A stretch of 64,000 nt of DNA from Aporrectodea caliginosa (Eukaryota > Annelida > Clitellata > Crassiclitellata > Lumbricidae): NCBI GenBank assembly GCA_020284085.1, contig JACEVL010000021.1, positions 594,501-658,500 of the forward strand, written 5' to 3'. This document shows positions 55,626-64,000 of this stretch, one piece after another. The notes beneath the pieces are model-generated. The model had not been told where the DNA came from. It did no database searches and saw nothing but the letters and a program-made list of their open reading frames with translations. Positions within the stretch are counted from its first letter, which is position 1; every line of letters begins with the position of its first letter. Made by a program: the position numbers and the translations under genes.

Positions 55626-57614
55626 ATGGAACTGCAACAAGATGAAAATTTAGACAATTTTCGCAAACATATCCTTCCTCGCAGTTGTCATAAGGGCCTC
55701 ATTTTCTGTGGAAGCTTCTACGAACTGCCACTCGAATATGCGATGCTGAATTTAACGGATCTTGATCAGATGTACTTCGATCGTAAACTCATTGCTGCAA
55801 CAGAAACCGCGGTCATTTCAAAATATTTTCGCGGGGAAATATTAACACTCGAAACTAAAAATTGTCATTTTGGATTTGCTAAATTGTTGCGGCGTCGTGA
55901 GGAAAAGACTGAATATTTTGTATGGAATCGCAAATCTCTTCACGGCCCAGCAATCAAGAACCGTGTAATGACGTGGGCTGAGGTCGGTAATATATTCGGC
56001 GCTGCAGTAAGCTGCAGACCAGATTTACAAGCTTTTAGAGAATTGACAATGGACAATGTTTACTCCGTTGTATGTCCGTATTGGCCGTCGGAAGCCGATG
56101 AGTGGAGAACACGTAAACGATGTAGTCGTTGGCCGACCAGAGATATGATTGAAACAATTGTCGCAGGTGGATGTCATCTTGTTCCAAAGTCACACCAAAG
56201 CAATCCTAACGATGACACTTGTTGGAGGTTTTCTTTCTCTCAGGCAGAGTTGATATTGCTCAATAGTTGGAATGGAGTCCAAAAGTATGTCTACCACATA
56301 CTTCGACTTGTAAAATCCGATGTGATTGCAAAATGCGGAGGTGAGAAAAAGACATTTTTATGCACATACCACTTCAAAACATTGATGTTGTGGGCTTGCG
56401 AAGAAAAACCTTGTGATTTTTGGAATGAAGATCGAATTGAGGCAGCCATTGAAGAGTTACTGCTGCAGATGATTCAATGGTTAATTGACAAAAGGTGTCC
56501 AAATTATTTCATACGAGAAAACAACATGCTTGACTACTTGCAGAATGATTTTGATGTAAGCAACGAAGTCTTGTTGTTGCATGACGCTCGCAAAGTCGTT
56601 TCCAAAGTTATTGCTTTGCAGCCAAAGGTATATCGTGGCATAGTGCTTCATGTTGTTATTAGCAATAAGGCGTTACTGCTGGGTCAACTGGCATTGAACC
56701 GTAGAGTTTTAATAAATGCATTGAATCAAACGCGTAGAAGATACGCTGTGAAAAATTTATCATCAAGTGGATTACTCAGTCATGAAGTCGAACATTTATT
56801 TAGAGCAGTGGAGTTGCATCGTCTCCTGATGTCTGAACTGTCTTCAGGTGAAGTGAAGATCAACGAAGGAAGGAAATCCTTGGAAACCGATGCTTTGAAT
56901 TATTTCCAGATTAGTTACAACAAGAAAGCAACTAACAGTTACTCAGATTTTTACATTTCATCGCTGGACTCTCTTCCATGCACAGCTAACAAGTTTTTGT
57001 ATGGAACACCCGGTGAGCACAGTGAACGCCTGTGTTGCTATCGTCGAATAGATAAAGGAAATTTGACAAAAGACGTCATGGAAGCTCTGTTTCAAATCAC
57101 AATGTCAACAGTAGATAAAAATCACCATAATCCGTCCTTCTTAATCAGCGCTGCATACTATGCGAATTTTTATTATATTGGTCTACGTGATTATCGAAAG
57201 GCAATACAGATATGTGAAGAAACGTTGGCATCTTTCAGGGCATTGAGAAATGCTAATTGCCTGATTAAGTTTGAACATGTCTTCTCAAATGAAATACTTT
57301 GCGTATTTATAAATCTCCAGTACATCGACATATACGATGTAGGAATTCAAGTTGTTTTTGGTTTTCTGACTCTCTGTATGACTTCTATTAGGCAGAATGA
57401 GAAGCATGCGTCGCACCCAGGATTACTTCGTCGTGATCTTGTTTTTCAAGTTTGTCCTCTTGAGTTTCTCGAGTATATTCGAATTCGGTGTAAAAATAAG
57501 CTGCATCTTTGCAAGGGCGATGCCATGAATTTTTGGCATGACATTGCCAAGGATTATCACACTTGTCTTAGAAATCTGTCGAATGCCATTTTATCTGCCG
57601 CCATTAACGTTTAA
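55626..57614 (+). CDS. Mab-21 domain protein, cGAS-like receptor type (gene D, intact)
   Basis: 662 residues from the ATG at 55626 (MELQQDENLDNF) to TAA. The nucleotidyltransferase core has GSFYELP (29-30 GS) and TDLD (acids 45 and 47), but the third catalytic position reads NVYSVVCPYWPSEADEW, Tyr146 where copy B has Asp. The Mab-21 C-terminal domain follows: GGCHLVPKSHQSNPNDDTCW, RFSFSQAELILLNSWNGVQK, HFKTLMLWACEEKPCDFWNE. The helical tail has a TPR-like hairpin (FLISAAYYANFYYIGLRDYR, then KAIQICEETL) and ends FQVCPLEFLEYIRIRCKN. It has about 90 fewer residues than B. Likely a binding or regulatory paralog without catalysis. A single-exon coding region is assumed. Confidence 0.92.
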   Translation: MELQQDENLDNFRKHILPRSCHKGLIFCGSFYELPLEYAMLNLTDLDQMYFDRKLIAATETAVISKYFRGEILTLETKNCHFGFAKLLRRREEKTEYFVWNRKSLHGPAIKNRVMTWAEVGNIFGAAVSCRPDLQAFRELTMDNVYSVVCPYWPSEADEWRTRKRCSRWPTRDMIETIVAGGCHLVPKSHQSNPNDDTCWRFSFSQAELILLNSWNGVQKYVYHILRLVKSDVIAKCGGEKKTFLCTYHFKTLMLWACEEKPCDFWNEDRIEAAIEELLLQMIQWLIDKRCPNYFIRENNMLDYLQNDFDVSNEVLLLHDARKVVSKVIALQPKVYRGIVLHVVISNKALLLGQLALNRRVLINALNQTRRRYAVKNLSSSGLLSHEVEHLFRAVELHRLLMSELSSGEVKINEGRKSLETDALNYFQISYNKKATNSYSDFYISSLDSLPCTANKFLYGTPGEHSERLCCYRRIDKGNLTKDVMEALFQITMSTVDKNHHNPSFLISAAYYANFYYIGLRDYRKAIQICEETLASFRALRNANCLIKFEHVFSNEILCVFINLQYIDIYDVGIQVVFGFLTLCMTSIRQNEKHASHPGLLRRDLVFQVCPLEFLEYIRIRCKNKLHLCKGDAMNFWHDIAKDYHTCLRNLSNAILSAAINV

Positions 57615-58084
57615 TACCGATTTCTGTCATAGGTAAAGAGGTATTAAGTTGCAACAAGTCGAAGATCTTTATCGTTTTCTTTCTTTGCTGTGCATTGACA
57701 GAAAATAAGAAATATAATTATGTTATATCTGACTGGCAGACTGCAATGCGTTTGCCATGCCTGATCATCTTCCACAGCGATTATTTTTCACCTATGTCGC
57801 TCCTCAAGGCTGTCTTCCCGCACCTATTCAGATAGCCGAAATATTTTATGTTTTATTCCATTTGTCGTTTGTCTCTAAAACTTGCATTTTAGCCGCGGAC
57901 AGTTTTCAGCCTGCTGCAGATCCTATTCCATTGAAGAGGAACGTCTAGGCCCTTACTATCCGTCTAACTGTGGGCCTATTTGAAATTGCTGTCAAATTTC
58001 GGAGGGTTCTTTCTGGCTCATTCATCTCTTGCCTCATTTCAGCAACTCCAGTCATTTTAAGTCTTTCAATCAGCTCAATCGAGT

Positions 58085-58237
58085 GCAACTATCTTATTGA
58101 AGATCCTTTATGCTGTTTACTTGCTTCGGAGGACATAGACTCAGTCTAGTGATCGGCCTTTGACAAGATCGAAAAAGCAACACTCGTCGACAGGATGCAG
58201 AAGACATTCAGCACCACTGCAGCTGTGGTCGGGATCA
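58085..58237 (+). mobile_element. LINE reverse transcriptase fragment
   Basis: Plus strand LLASEDIDSV then, after a stop, SAFDKIEKATLVDRMQKTFS, TTAAVVGII: the block around the first catalytic Asp of CR1-like reverse transcriptases. Too short to place further. Confidence 0.6.
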
Positions 58238-58330
58238 TTCATTCGTTCACAGCATCTATATAGCGACTCTCCAGATTACTACCAGAGGCGCTTCACAGGT
58301 CAACAATTAACTGACGGATAGGTCACAATG
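58238..58330 (-). mobile_element. LINE/SINE 3' tail fragment
   Basis: Reverse complement of CTATATAGATGCTGTGAACG and a GAATGAATG tail, preceded by GAAGCGCCTCTGG. Same tail family as 13575 and 36806. Confidence 0.6.
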
Positions 58331-58679
58331 TGACAGCGGTGGACCATCCGAATACCGTTGATTTTATGGTGGATATGCGAATTAAGTGTACAAAACTGTT
58401 GCATCTGAGCGAGAAGAATATTTTCTTGCCGTCATTTCATTTTTCTACACTGTTAATAAATTAGCTAATGAAAGAATTAGCTGTTATCTACAAACAACTT
58501 TGTTATAACCATGTTGAAGCTTCAATCGTCCCACCCTGGAAACAGGATCCAAGAATAAGCTACCTTTTGATCCCCCAATTCTAACAGTGCCAGCTGAATT
58601 GGAACATGCATCAAATTGAGTGGCTACATGTAGATTAAAATTAAGCCACAAAAAGACATACGAGATGATCGTTAGAGAG

Positions 58680-59590
58680 ACTGGGGGCCGCGGAGGATTT
58701 GGGGACCGATCCAACAACCATAATGGGCGTAACCAGAGTTGAAGGTTCTGGGAGTTGAGGTGTCTGACACCCTCAGTTTCGACGCGCACATTGCTCGAAT
58801 ATGTTGCCGAGCTAGATAATCCATGTGTGCCCTGCGCCCGCTTACTGCCCATGGTCTCTCTGGCCCCGGCTCTATAACGTGGTGCGTGCGATCACGGTTT
58901 ACCGTCTGGTATACGCTGCCCCTGCATGGTGGGGATACGTTGACCAACAAGAAAGAGGAAGGCTTCAATCCGTTATAAACAGGCTGTTTGTAAGGCGCGG
59001 TGGTGTAGGGGTATGTTCGGTGCCTTGCAGCCGGAGGGTTGCGGGTTCGAATCCACCTCAAGCCGCCGCGTAGGGACCCTGGGCAAGTCCTTCACTCGCA
59101 ATTGCTCATGCGCTTCGGCGTGAAACTCCGATTCAGTGTCCGCGCTGTAGTCGGGAGCGCCTCTGAGTAGAAATCTTGAAGAGGCGCTATAACAAGTGCT
59201 CGAAATTAATGAATGAATGTTCCGCCAGAGATACCAGCCAAGTGATAGTCCAACGTTTAAACGGCTATGCCGCCTAGCCGATACTAACCTGTTTTCGGCG
59301 GTCCTATAGGAAACCCAGGTCATGTCCTTCACATGTTGCGTAGACCCCTGAAACCGAAGGTTTATTGCCTAAGGCATGATAATTATTGTTTGCCGAATGC
59401 AAACAATATCATGAGAAAAACTTTTGTAGTCAGAATGCTGTACTCAAACTACCTAAATGGCCATAGATAACTGTTTAAGTGATTGCCTATTTAACCTATG
59501 GTTGTTTGTTCGCCAGAGAATGCTGTTTGGCAACTGGTTAAATAAAGAATATACTTACTTATTTCAATTTATTACAGACGTATGCGATTA
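58680..59590 (+). mobile_element. LINE C-terminal and 3' end, interrupted by a SINE
   Basis: Plus strand (frame changes): SDTLSFDAHIARICC-like text, LYNVVRAITVYRLVYAAPAW, WGYVDQQERGRLQSVINRL, then the SINE. It resumes with the CCGCCAGAGATACC text parallel to 27105, RLADTNLFSAVL, LPNANNIMRKTFVVRMLYSN. The 3' end is AATAAAGAATATACTTACTT. Matches 26985-27345. Confidence 0.82.
58988..59222 (+). mobile_element. tRNA-derived SINE inserted in a LINE (second SINE family)
   Basis: The head has GGTGGTGTAGGGGTATG (A-box region) and GCGGGTTCGAATCC (B-box). The body contains ACCCTGGGCAAGTCCTTCAC, a conserved-looking central domain, then GAGGCGCTATAACAAGTGCT and an (AATG)n tail. The surrounding LINE is continuous in the copy at 27080, which proves insertion. 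Confidence 0.85.
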
Positions 59591-60239
59591 GTAACGTTGC
59601 AGCTACTTATAGCTAACCGGCCATAAACCAAACTTTTTTCTAAGATTCATTAAGTATTTGTTTGCAAATACTGTGAAATAAGATTGTAGGACAAATTGCA
59701 TTTATTTCATATATACAAAACGACTTATTAACTTGTTTCTAATGTTTATTAACTGGTGCAAATGCATTACTATTTAGTATTCACGTATAGCATAATAAGT
59801 TATGCAAAAGAGTAGTTAAGTAGTGCACATAGCATAAACATTTTTGCGCCACCCTTTTTACATGTCACTTTAGGGATCCGTACACGTGTAATCTTTACAG
59901 TTCAAAAGTCCTCAACAATAGGCAGATAAATACTCGTTGTGTGCAGATCGCATATTATGCCCTAGCAATTCAGCCATTAAATAATCTTCTTCGTTTATTG
60001 CAATAACAGAATGACACAGACGCATTGCTGCTTACAAGTAAAGAGTAGTCTAATTATAAGAAGATGTAAACCATCAGAGGATTTAGTAAATGTTTTTATA
60101 GAGGATTCTTGCAATGAAATTTCGATCATCTTTACGTGGGAAATTGAAATTGTGTGTAGGGCCTACGTGGTCGGAGTGAATAATCGTTTCGTCTGGTGGT
60201 GGGAAACAGTTTTCGCAGAACATGGCTAGGGTTTGTTAT

Positions 60240-60520
60240 AAATTATTGCCTTGAATAACGTGTCGTTTGCCTCCGCCGCCATTATCGTGGCTCGGAGGTT
60301 GTATTCCGGCAAGGAACCTCTGCGCTTCATGCCATTGACTAGGTTGTTGATTTTGTTTCTTTCATCCGTGCTGGTATACCTCCACCAAGCAGGAGAGGCG
60401 TATAGAAACTGAGCGATGGTGGTGGCCTTTGCGACCTCGTGCAGAGACTTGCGCGATAAAACAAGTGAGCGCAGTATCCATAGTGCGTTGCGTATAGGGA
60501 TGAGGATTCTGACGCGATGA
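60240..60520 (-). mobile_element. LINE C-terminal fragment
   Basis: Minus strand: HRVRILIPIRNALWILRSLV, KSLHEVAKATTIAQFLYASP, AWWRYTSTDERNKINNLVNG, RGSLPEYNLRATIMAAEAND, TLFKAIIYN. Same LINE type as 58680-59590 (APAWW...LADTNLF), different copy. Confidence 0.8.
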
Positions 60521-60599
60521 CTTTTTGATCAATTAGATGTGTTAGAGGTTAGAAAGACAAACTGCATAGCGTATACATATAAATATCTTATCTGTATCT

Positions 60600-61015
60600 T
60601 CTCCCTCATTTGAGACTCTTTGCAACGATGCCGATACCAAACTCTTTGCCTGTATTCTGCAAAATCCTTGTCATGTGTTGTAAAAAAAACCTCGCTACTC
60701 CCTGCGGCCCCAGTCCCATTACCGTGAGCACCTCATGTTTGACACCCTCACTCAGAAATGCCTTCATGCAAGAATGCTATACAAATAACAAGGTTTGCCT
60801 GGATCTGGCTATTAAGCTCTTCATTTATCCTATGACTAACCCTAACTCTTCCTCAAACAATGTCCCGTTGATATTAGAATAACTTCTCTCATTCAATTCT
60901 TGGCTTATTTATATAACTTTTTGTGTTTCTTTGGATGTATTAAACTTGCCGTATCAATGTTGTACGTTTGCTAATGCTTCTCATTAAAGAACGTACTTAC
61001 TTACTTACTTATATA
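60600..61015 (+). other. Unassigned 90-codon ORF and LINE-like 3' end
   Basis: The ORF 60610-60882 (MRLFATMPIPNSLPVF...) has no recognised domain. It is followed by CATTAAAGAACGTACTTACT, like the 3' end of the LINE at 59540, so it may be LINE-derived filler. Confidence 0.35.
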
Positions 61016-61636
61016 CATGTATATATAGCCTATACTTGATTAATAAGTATATTATAGGTACTTGCTTTTATCAGTTGTGCTGACCGACTGGCCCAGGATA
61101 TCCTTAATCGCTTTCGCTGCCGAGACCAAAAGCTGACACATAGCCTATGTATATGCATGTATTTGTCTATTTGCAAGTGCCTTCTAAGAACATCACAGGG
61201 ACACTAAACACGACAATCAAACAGACCTTAGAAAAGTGTGTTTTAACATAGCTTGAAAATGGTTCTTGAGCTGTCTCTGACGAAATTGTAAGTTGTTTCT
61301 TCCTTATTTGTAGCCTACTAATGCAGTTTAAATATATAATATTTATATATCTGTTTATATATATTTGTGTATATATATATACATATAATCATTTAAAAAA
61401 TAAAATCAGAATAATGAATGAAAAGGTGACGCACACACGGTGCATAACATAAATTATTTTTCCAGTTCGCATAATGTCAGAAAAACTGAATTAAGTTCCA
61501 AGTAAAGATAGCAAGGATTAAAGGCTGGAATCAAACTTCCTTTCAACAAACACCCTAAACGGAAATTTCTTTTCACCAAGCACTTTAAATGCAAATTCTA
61601 GAACTCTAATGTTGGCACTTAATCTCATTTTACACA

Positions 61637-63046
61637 TTATAGTTTTTGGTTAGGAGTTTTAAAGGACGCCGCAGCCAATAATAATACGGACTGAGTTACC
61701 AAACGCCGCCCAAAAGGCTGACGGGCCCGCATGTCAAATAAAGTGTCTTCTCCCAAACTCAACTGTTTCCGGCATTGAACTCCAATGTATCTCATAAACT
61801 CAACAGCTGATACCTGTACAACTATAGAAGAAATTAACTGCTGAAGTCTTTTTCTTCTTTGCTCTGTCCCTAATGCAGATGGCGATTGTCTGATTACGGA
61901 ATCTAATGTCACGGAATAAGACACTGGAACCTTCTTGGAGGACGGTGGAATCCAGTAAAAAGAAGTCAGTGTGATTCCCTCTGAGTATTTGACGACGATG
62001 GTGAAAATGAAGAGTGCAAAAACCAATTGAATGTTTTCGTCAAACAGAGGCATCCAATAGCTACTCAAAATCACAGGAAATATTTCCTCGTGCATTCGAG
62101 TCTGTAATTTTGAACAGTTCGGAGACTTTTCAATATACACCAGCGTTTCTTGACACAAATTCAAAGCCATCTGGTAATTTTTATGATAGGCCTAATGATA
62201 ATTTGCATAGTAGACCCTACTAATCAGATAACAGGGTATTTTGTACAGATAAGTAATCTTGGCTAAATAAAAGTTTAAAAAACATTTGAGCTTCGATGGT
62301 CTGCATTTGAATAACACTTCCAATCTTTTGGATTTCTAACGTAGCAACAAGTGCGTTCGCGATGAGTTGTAGGTTTAACGGTCTTTGATAAGATGCAAGA
62401 TCTTTCATTAGAAATTGCGCTTACTTTCGCTTCAATTGGAGAAATCTGCAATTTTCCCTTTCGAGAATCAGCAATCGCACATTTATTGAATGAGCAGCTG
62501 GACTGAGGTAATACGTGCGCTATACAACGATCAACATTAAATAATCCATTGGCTATAATGTGGAATGATTCGTTCGAATGAATTATTGCACCAAAAGGGT
62601 TGTAAGAATTCTCTTCGAGACAGGATCTGAAACATTCATTCACAGTGTTTTCATGATCCATTCTTCGCATCGGAGACCTTGAAGATCGCAGTTCCAAATT
62701 CGTTGAAAGTCCTTTAAATAGAGTTTCGAGTGCCGTACGAAAAGGGGATCGTTTTCTAATTCATTGTCGAAGTATCTTTCAAACGATAAAGAAAACGGAT
62801 TTATCACGAATTCTGCATTCGCCAGTAGTTTGTAATGCACTACGCAGTTTTTGCTAAGCTCCACTTGGAAACTTGTTCTCTCGTCACATTTTGGAAAGCG
62901 ACACATGATGCCTTGAATTTCAAAGCGTAGGTGCTCCTCAAGTGAAGTGATTTCTTTGGTTGTGTCGAATTCTAAAGAATGATCGAGAATGTTGACCTTG
63001 GGTATAAAATAATGTTGACATTCTCTGTCTATTAGGCATTCAATTG
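61637..63046 (-). pseudogene. Mab-21/cGAS-like gene, copy C (5'-truncated, broken)
   Basis: Homology to A/B starts abruptly at 63046 inside the helical domain (equivalent to ...CQAIECLID). The whole nucleotidyltransferase core is absent. Downstream blocks: GIMCRFPKCDERTSFQVELS, NPFSLSFERYFDNELENDPL, a frameshift near 62740, ELRSSRSPMRRMDHENTVNE, CCYVRNPKDW. Further shifts near 62200-62300 lead to WMPLFDENIQLVFALFIFTI and the stop at 61637. Non-functional as an enzyme. Confidence 0.9.
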
Positions 63047-63483
63047 TTTATTTCATAACTTGCTGTCAAGACGCAACAAGTAACATCAATGCATGATCAT
63101 GCAGTTATAGCAGTCAATTGGAGCGTTGGTGCGTCAGTCTCCTCGGCCTTCAGATTACACTAAGTTAAAGCAATAGGGCAAACGTGTGTGATAGTCTGTT
63201 TCATCTGTCAAATCTGAACATTCAACTATTTTAATCGCTGAAAGTTCTGCATAATCAAAAACCTTGTGATTGTTGTATAGGCCTTAAATAACTTGCTACA
63301 GCTTTGAGTAGTCACATTTGTCCCCTACTGTTTGCTTAGCTCCCCATGATCTTGCAAGTAAATTCTTGACCTTTTTTTGCAAACAAGCTTAAATTAATCA
63401 GTTCCTTTACATTGGACATATTCCTCCATCTGAATTCTATACCTTCTGTCAAGGAATAGGGCCTACTTTCAGGAAACTACTCT

Positions 63484-63735
63484 GGAAGAGATTCGTACAC
63501 TTATTTTGTCCTCGCCTAAGACACCGGTCTCATTGACACAATTCCTACATGCTTTCTGATGTCTTGTGTCTAACGATTACATCGATTAATTATCGATTTC
63601 TCATTGCACAAGGGATCATTCCCATCTGCTTCTGTTCATGCCAGAGTTCATCCAATGCTGAAGAAACCTTCTCTTGACCCTAATGACCTGTCAAATTACA
63701 GAACCAACTCAACCTTGAATTTTATTTTGTAGCGA
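63484..63735 (+). mobile_element. CR1-like LINE reverse transcriptase N-terminal fragment
   Basis: Plus strand: EIRTLILSSPKTPVSLTQFL, then shifted blocks around SISHCTRDHS, ending HARVHPMLKKPSLDPNDLSN and YRTNSTLNFI. LKKPSLDPNDLSNYRP is a hallmark of CR1-like LINE reverse transcriptases. Confidence 0.78.
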
Positions 63736-63885
63736 TACCGGGGCAACTATTTTGCTAAGGTGGCCATTCAGATAGCCTAAAGCTCCGTCAAGTCCGCTGG
63801 GTGAGGTTCTGACGGTCAGTCAGAGACTAGAAAGAGTTTGAACTCTTTTTGATCTTTTAATGAACGTCAATCACTCGAGGTTCCT

Positions 63886-64000
63886 GAGTGACCGAGTGGG
63901 TTGGTAGCCCGCTCGCTACGCCGGCGCCCCGGGTTTGCTTCCCGGTCGGTCGGTTTATCATAGATTAATTTCTCGGATCTTTACTGCGGGTGGCTCGGTC
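63886..64000 (+). mobile_element. tRNA-derived SINE cut by the window end
   Basis: TGACCGAGTGGGTTGGTAGC (A-box region) and CCGGGTTTGCTTCCCGG (B-box region, degenerate) form a tRNA Ser/Leu-like head. No clean cloverleaf 3' end, so a SINE is likelier than a tRNA gene. The body continues beyond the window. Confidence 0.6.

Larger units (their letters stand above)
59735..61636. repeat. Segmental duplication: 3' flank of Mab-21 copy C (paired with 31785-34041)
   Basis: Matches listed at 31785. Interrupted here by a LINE fragment (60240-60520) and the sequence up to about 61015. Confidence 0.82.

Noticed and set aside
63886..63960. tRNA-Ser/Leu gene at the window end
   Set aside because: The B-box is degenerate, no acceptor-stem closure is visible, and the sequence continues like a SINE body.

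Overview
The window is eukaryotic (metazoan) genomic DNA. It has spliced genes, dispersed non-LTR retrotransposon fragments, tRNA-derived SINEs, many DNA transposons with target-site duplications, and long microsatellites. There is no operon-like gene packing and there are no bacterial signals. The repeat repertoire, the expanded Mab-21/cGAS-like genes, and at least twenty copies of the palindrome TAGGCCTA (a word I associate with marine invertebrate genomes) point to a marine invertebrate. I cannot name the phylum from sequence alone.

Layout. 1-2130: an inverted-repeat/tandem-repeat locus. 2150-13930: a dense transposon graveyard. It holds a hAT-like element with 8-bp TSD and a second element nested in it, a foldback element, CR1-like LINE pieces, two SINEs, and a Jerky/pogo-like transposase broken by a pair of MITEs. 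14131-24715: a peptidoglycan recognition protein (PGRP) gene on the minus strand. I assembled it from four exons whose splice phases agree. Its introns hold a pogo-like element, LINE copies and a roughly 1-kb GAA/TTC microsatellite. 24855-31780: MITEs, a (CT)n tract, and a LINE interrupted by a 3.4-kb DNA transposon that is itself interrupted by a mariner element.

31785-63046: a cluster of Mab-21-domain (cGAS-like receptor type) genes made by repeated segmental duplication. It contains two intact large ORFs: locus B at 43555-45804 on minus, and locus D at 55626-57614 on plus. It also contains four broken copies: A and C on minus, P2 and P1 on plus. Two paralog types occur. Minus-strand A/B/C resemble one another, plus-strand D/P1/P2 resemble one another, and their flanks are duplicated too. 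Transposons (hAT-Charlie type, another hAT, mariner remnants, CR1-like LINEs, SINEs) have inserted between and within the copies. 63484-64000: a LINE reverse transcriptase fragment and a tRNA-like SINE cut by the window edge.

Biologically, the two host gene families both belong to families with innate-immune members. PGRPs bind or cleave peptidoglycan. Mab-21/cGAS-like proteins include nucleic-acid sensors that make nucleotide second messengers. In both families here the sequence shows a substitution or retention at predicted catalytic residues: Phe for the catalytic Tyr in the PGRP, an intact acidic triad in B, and Tyr replacing the third acid in D. These are the most interesting points of the window. 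Everything else is mobile DNA, much of it datable by nesting order.
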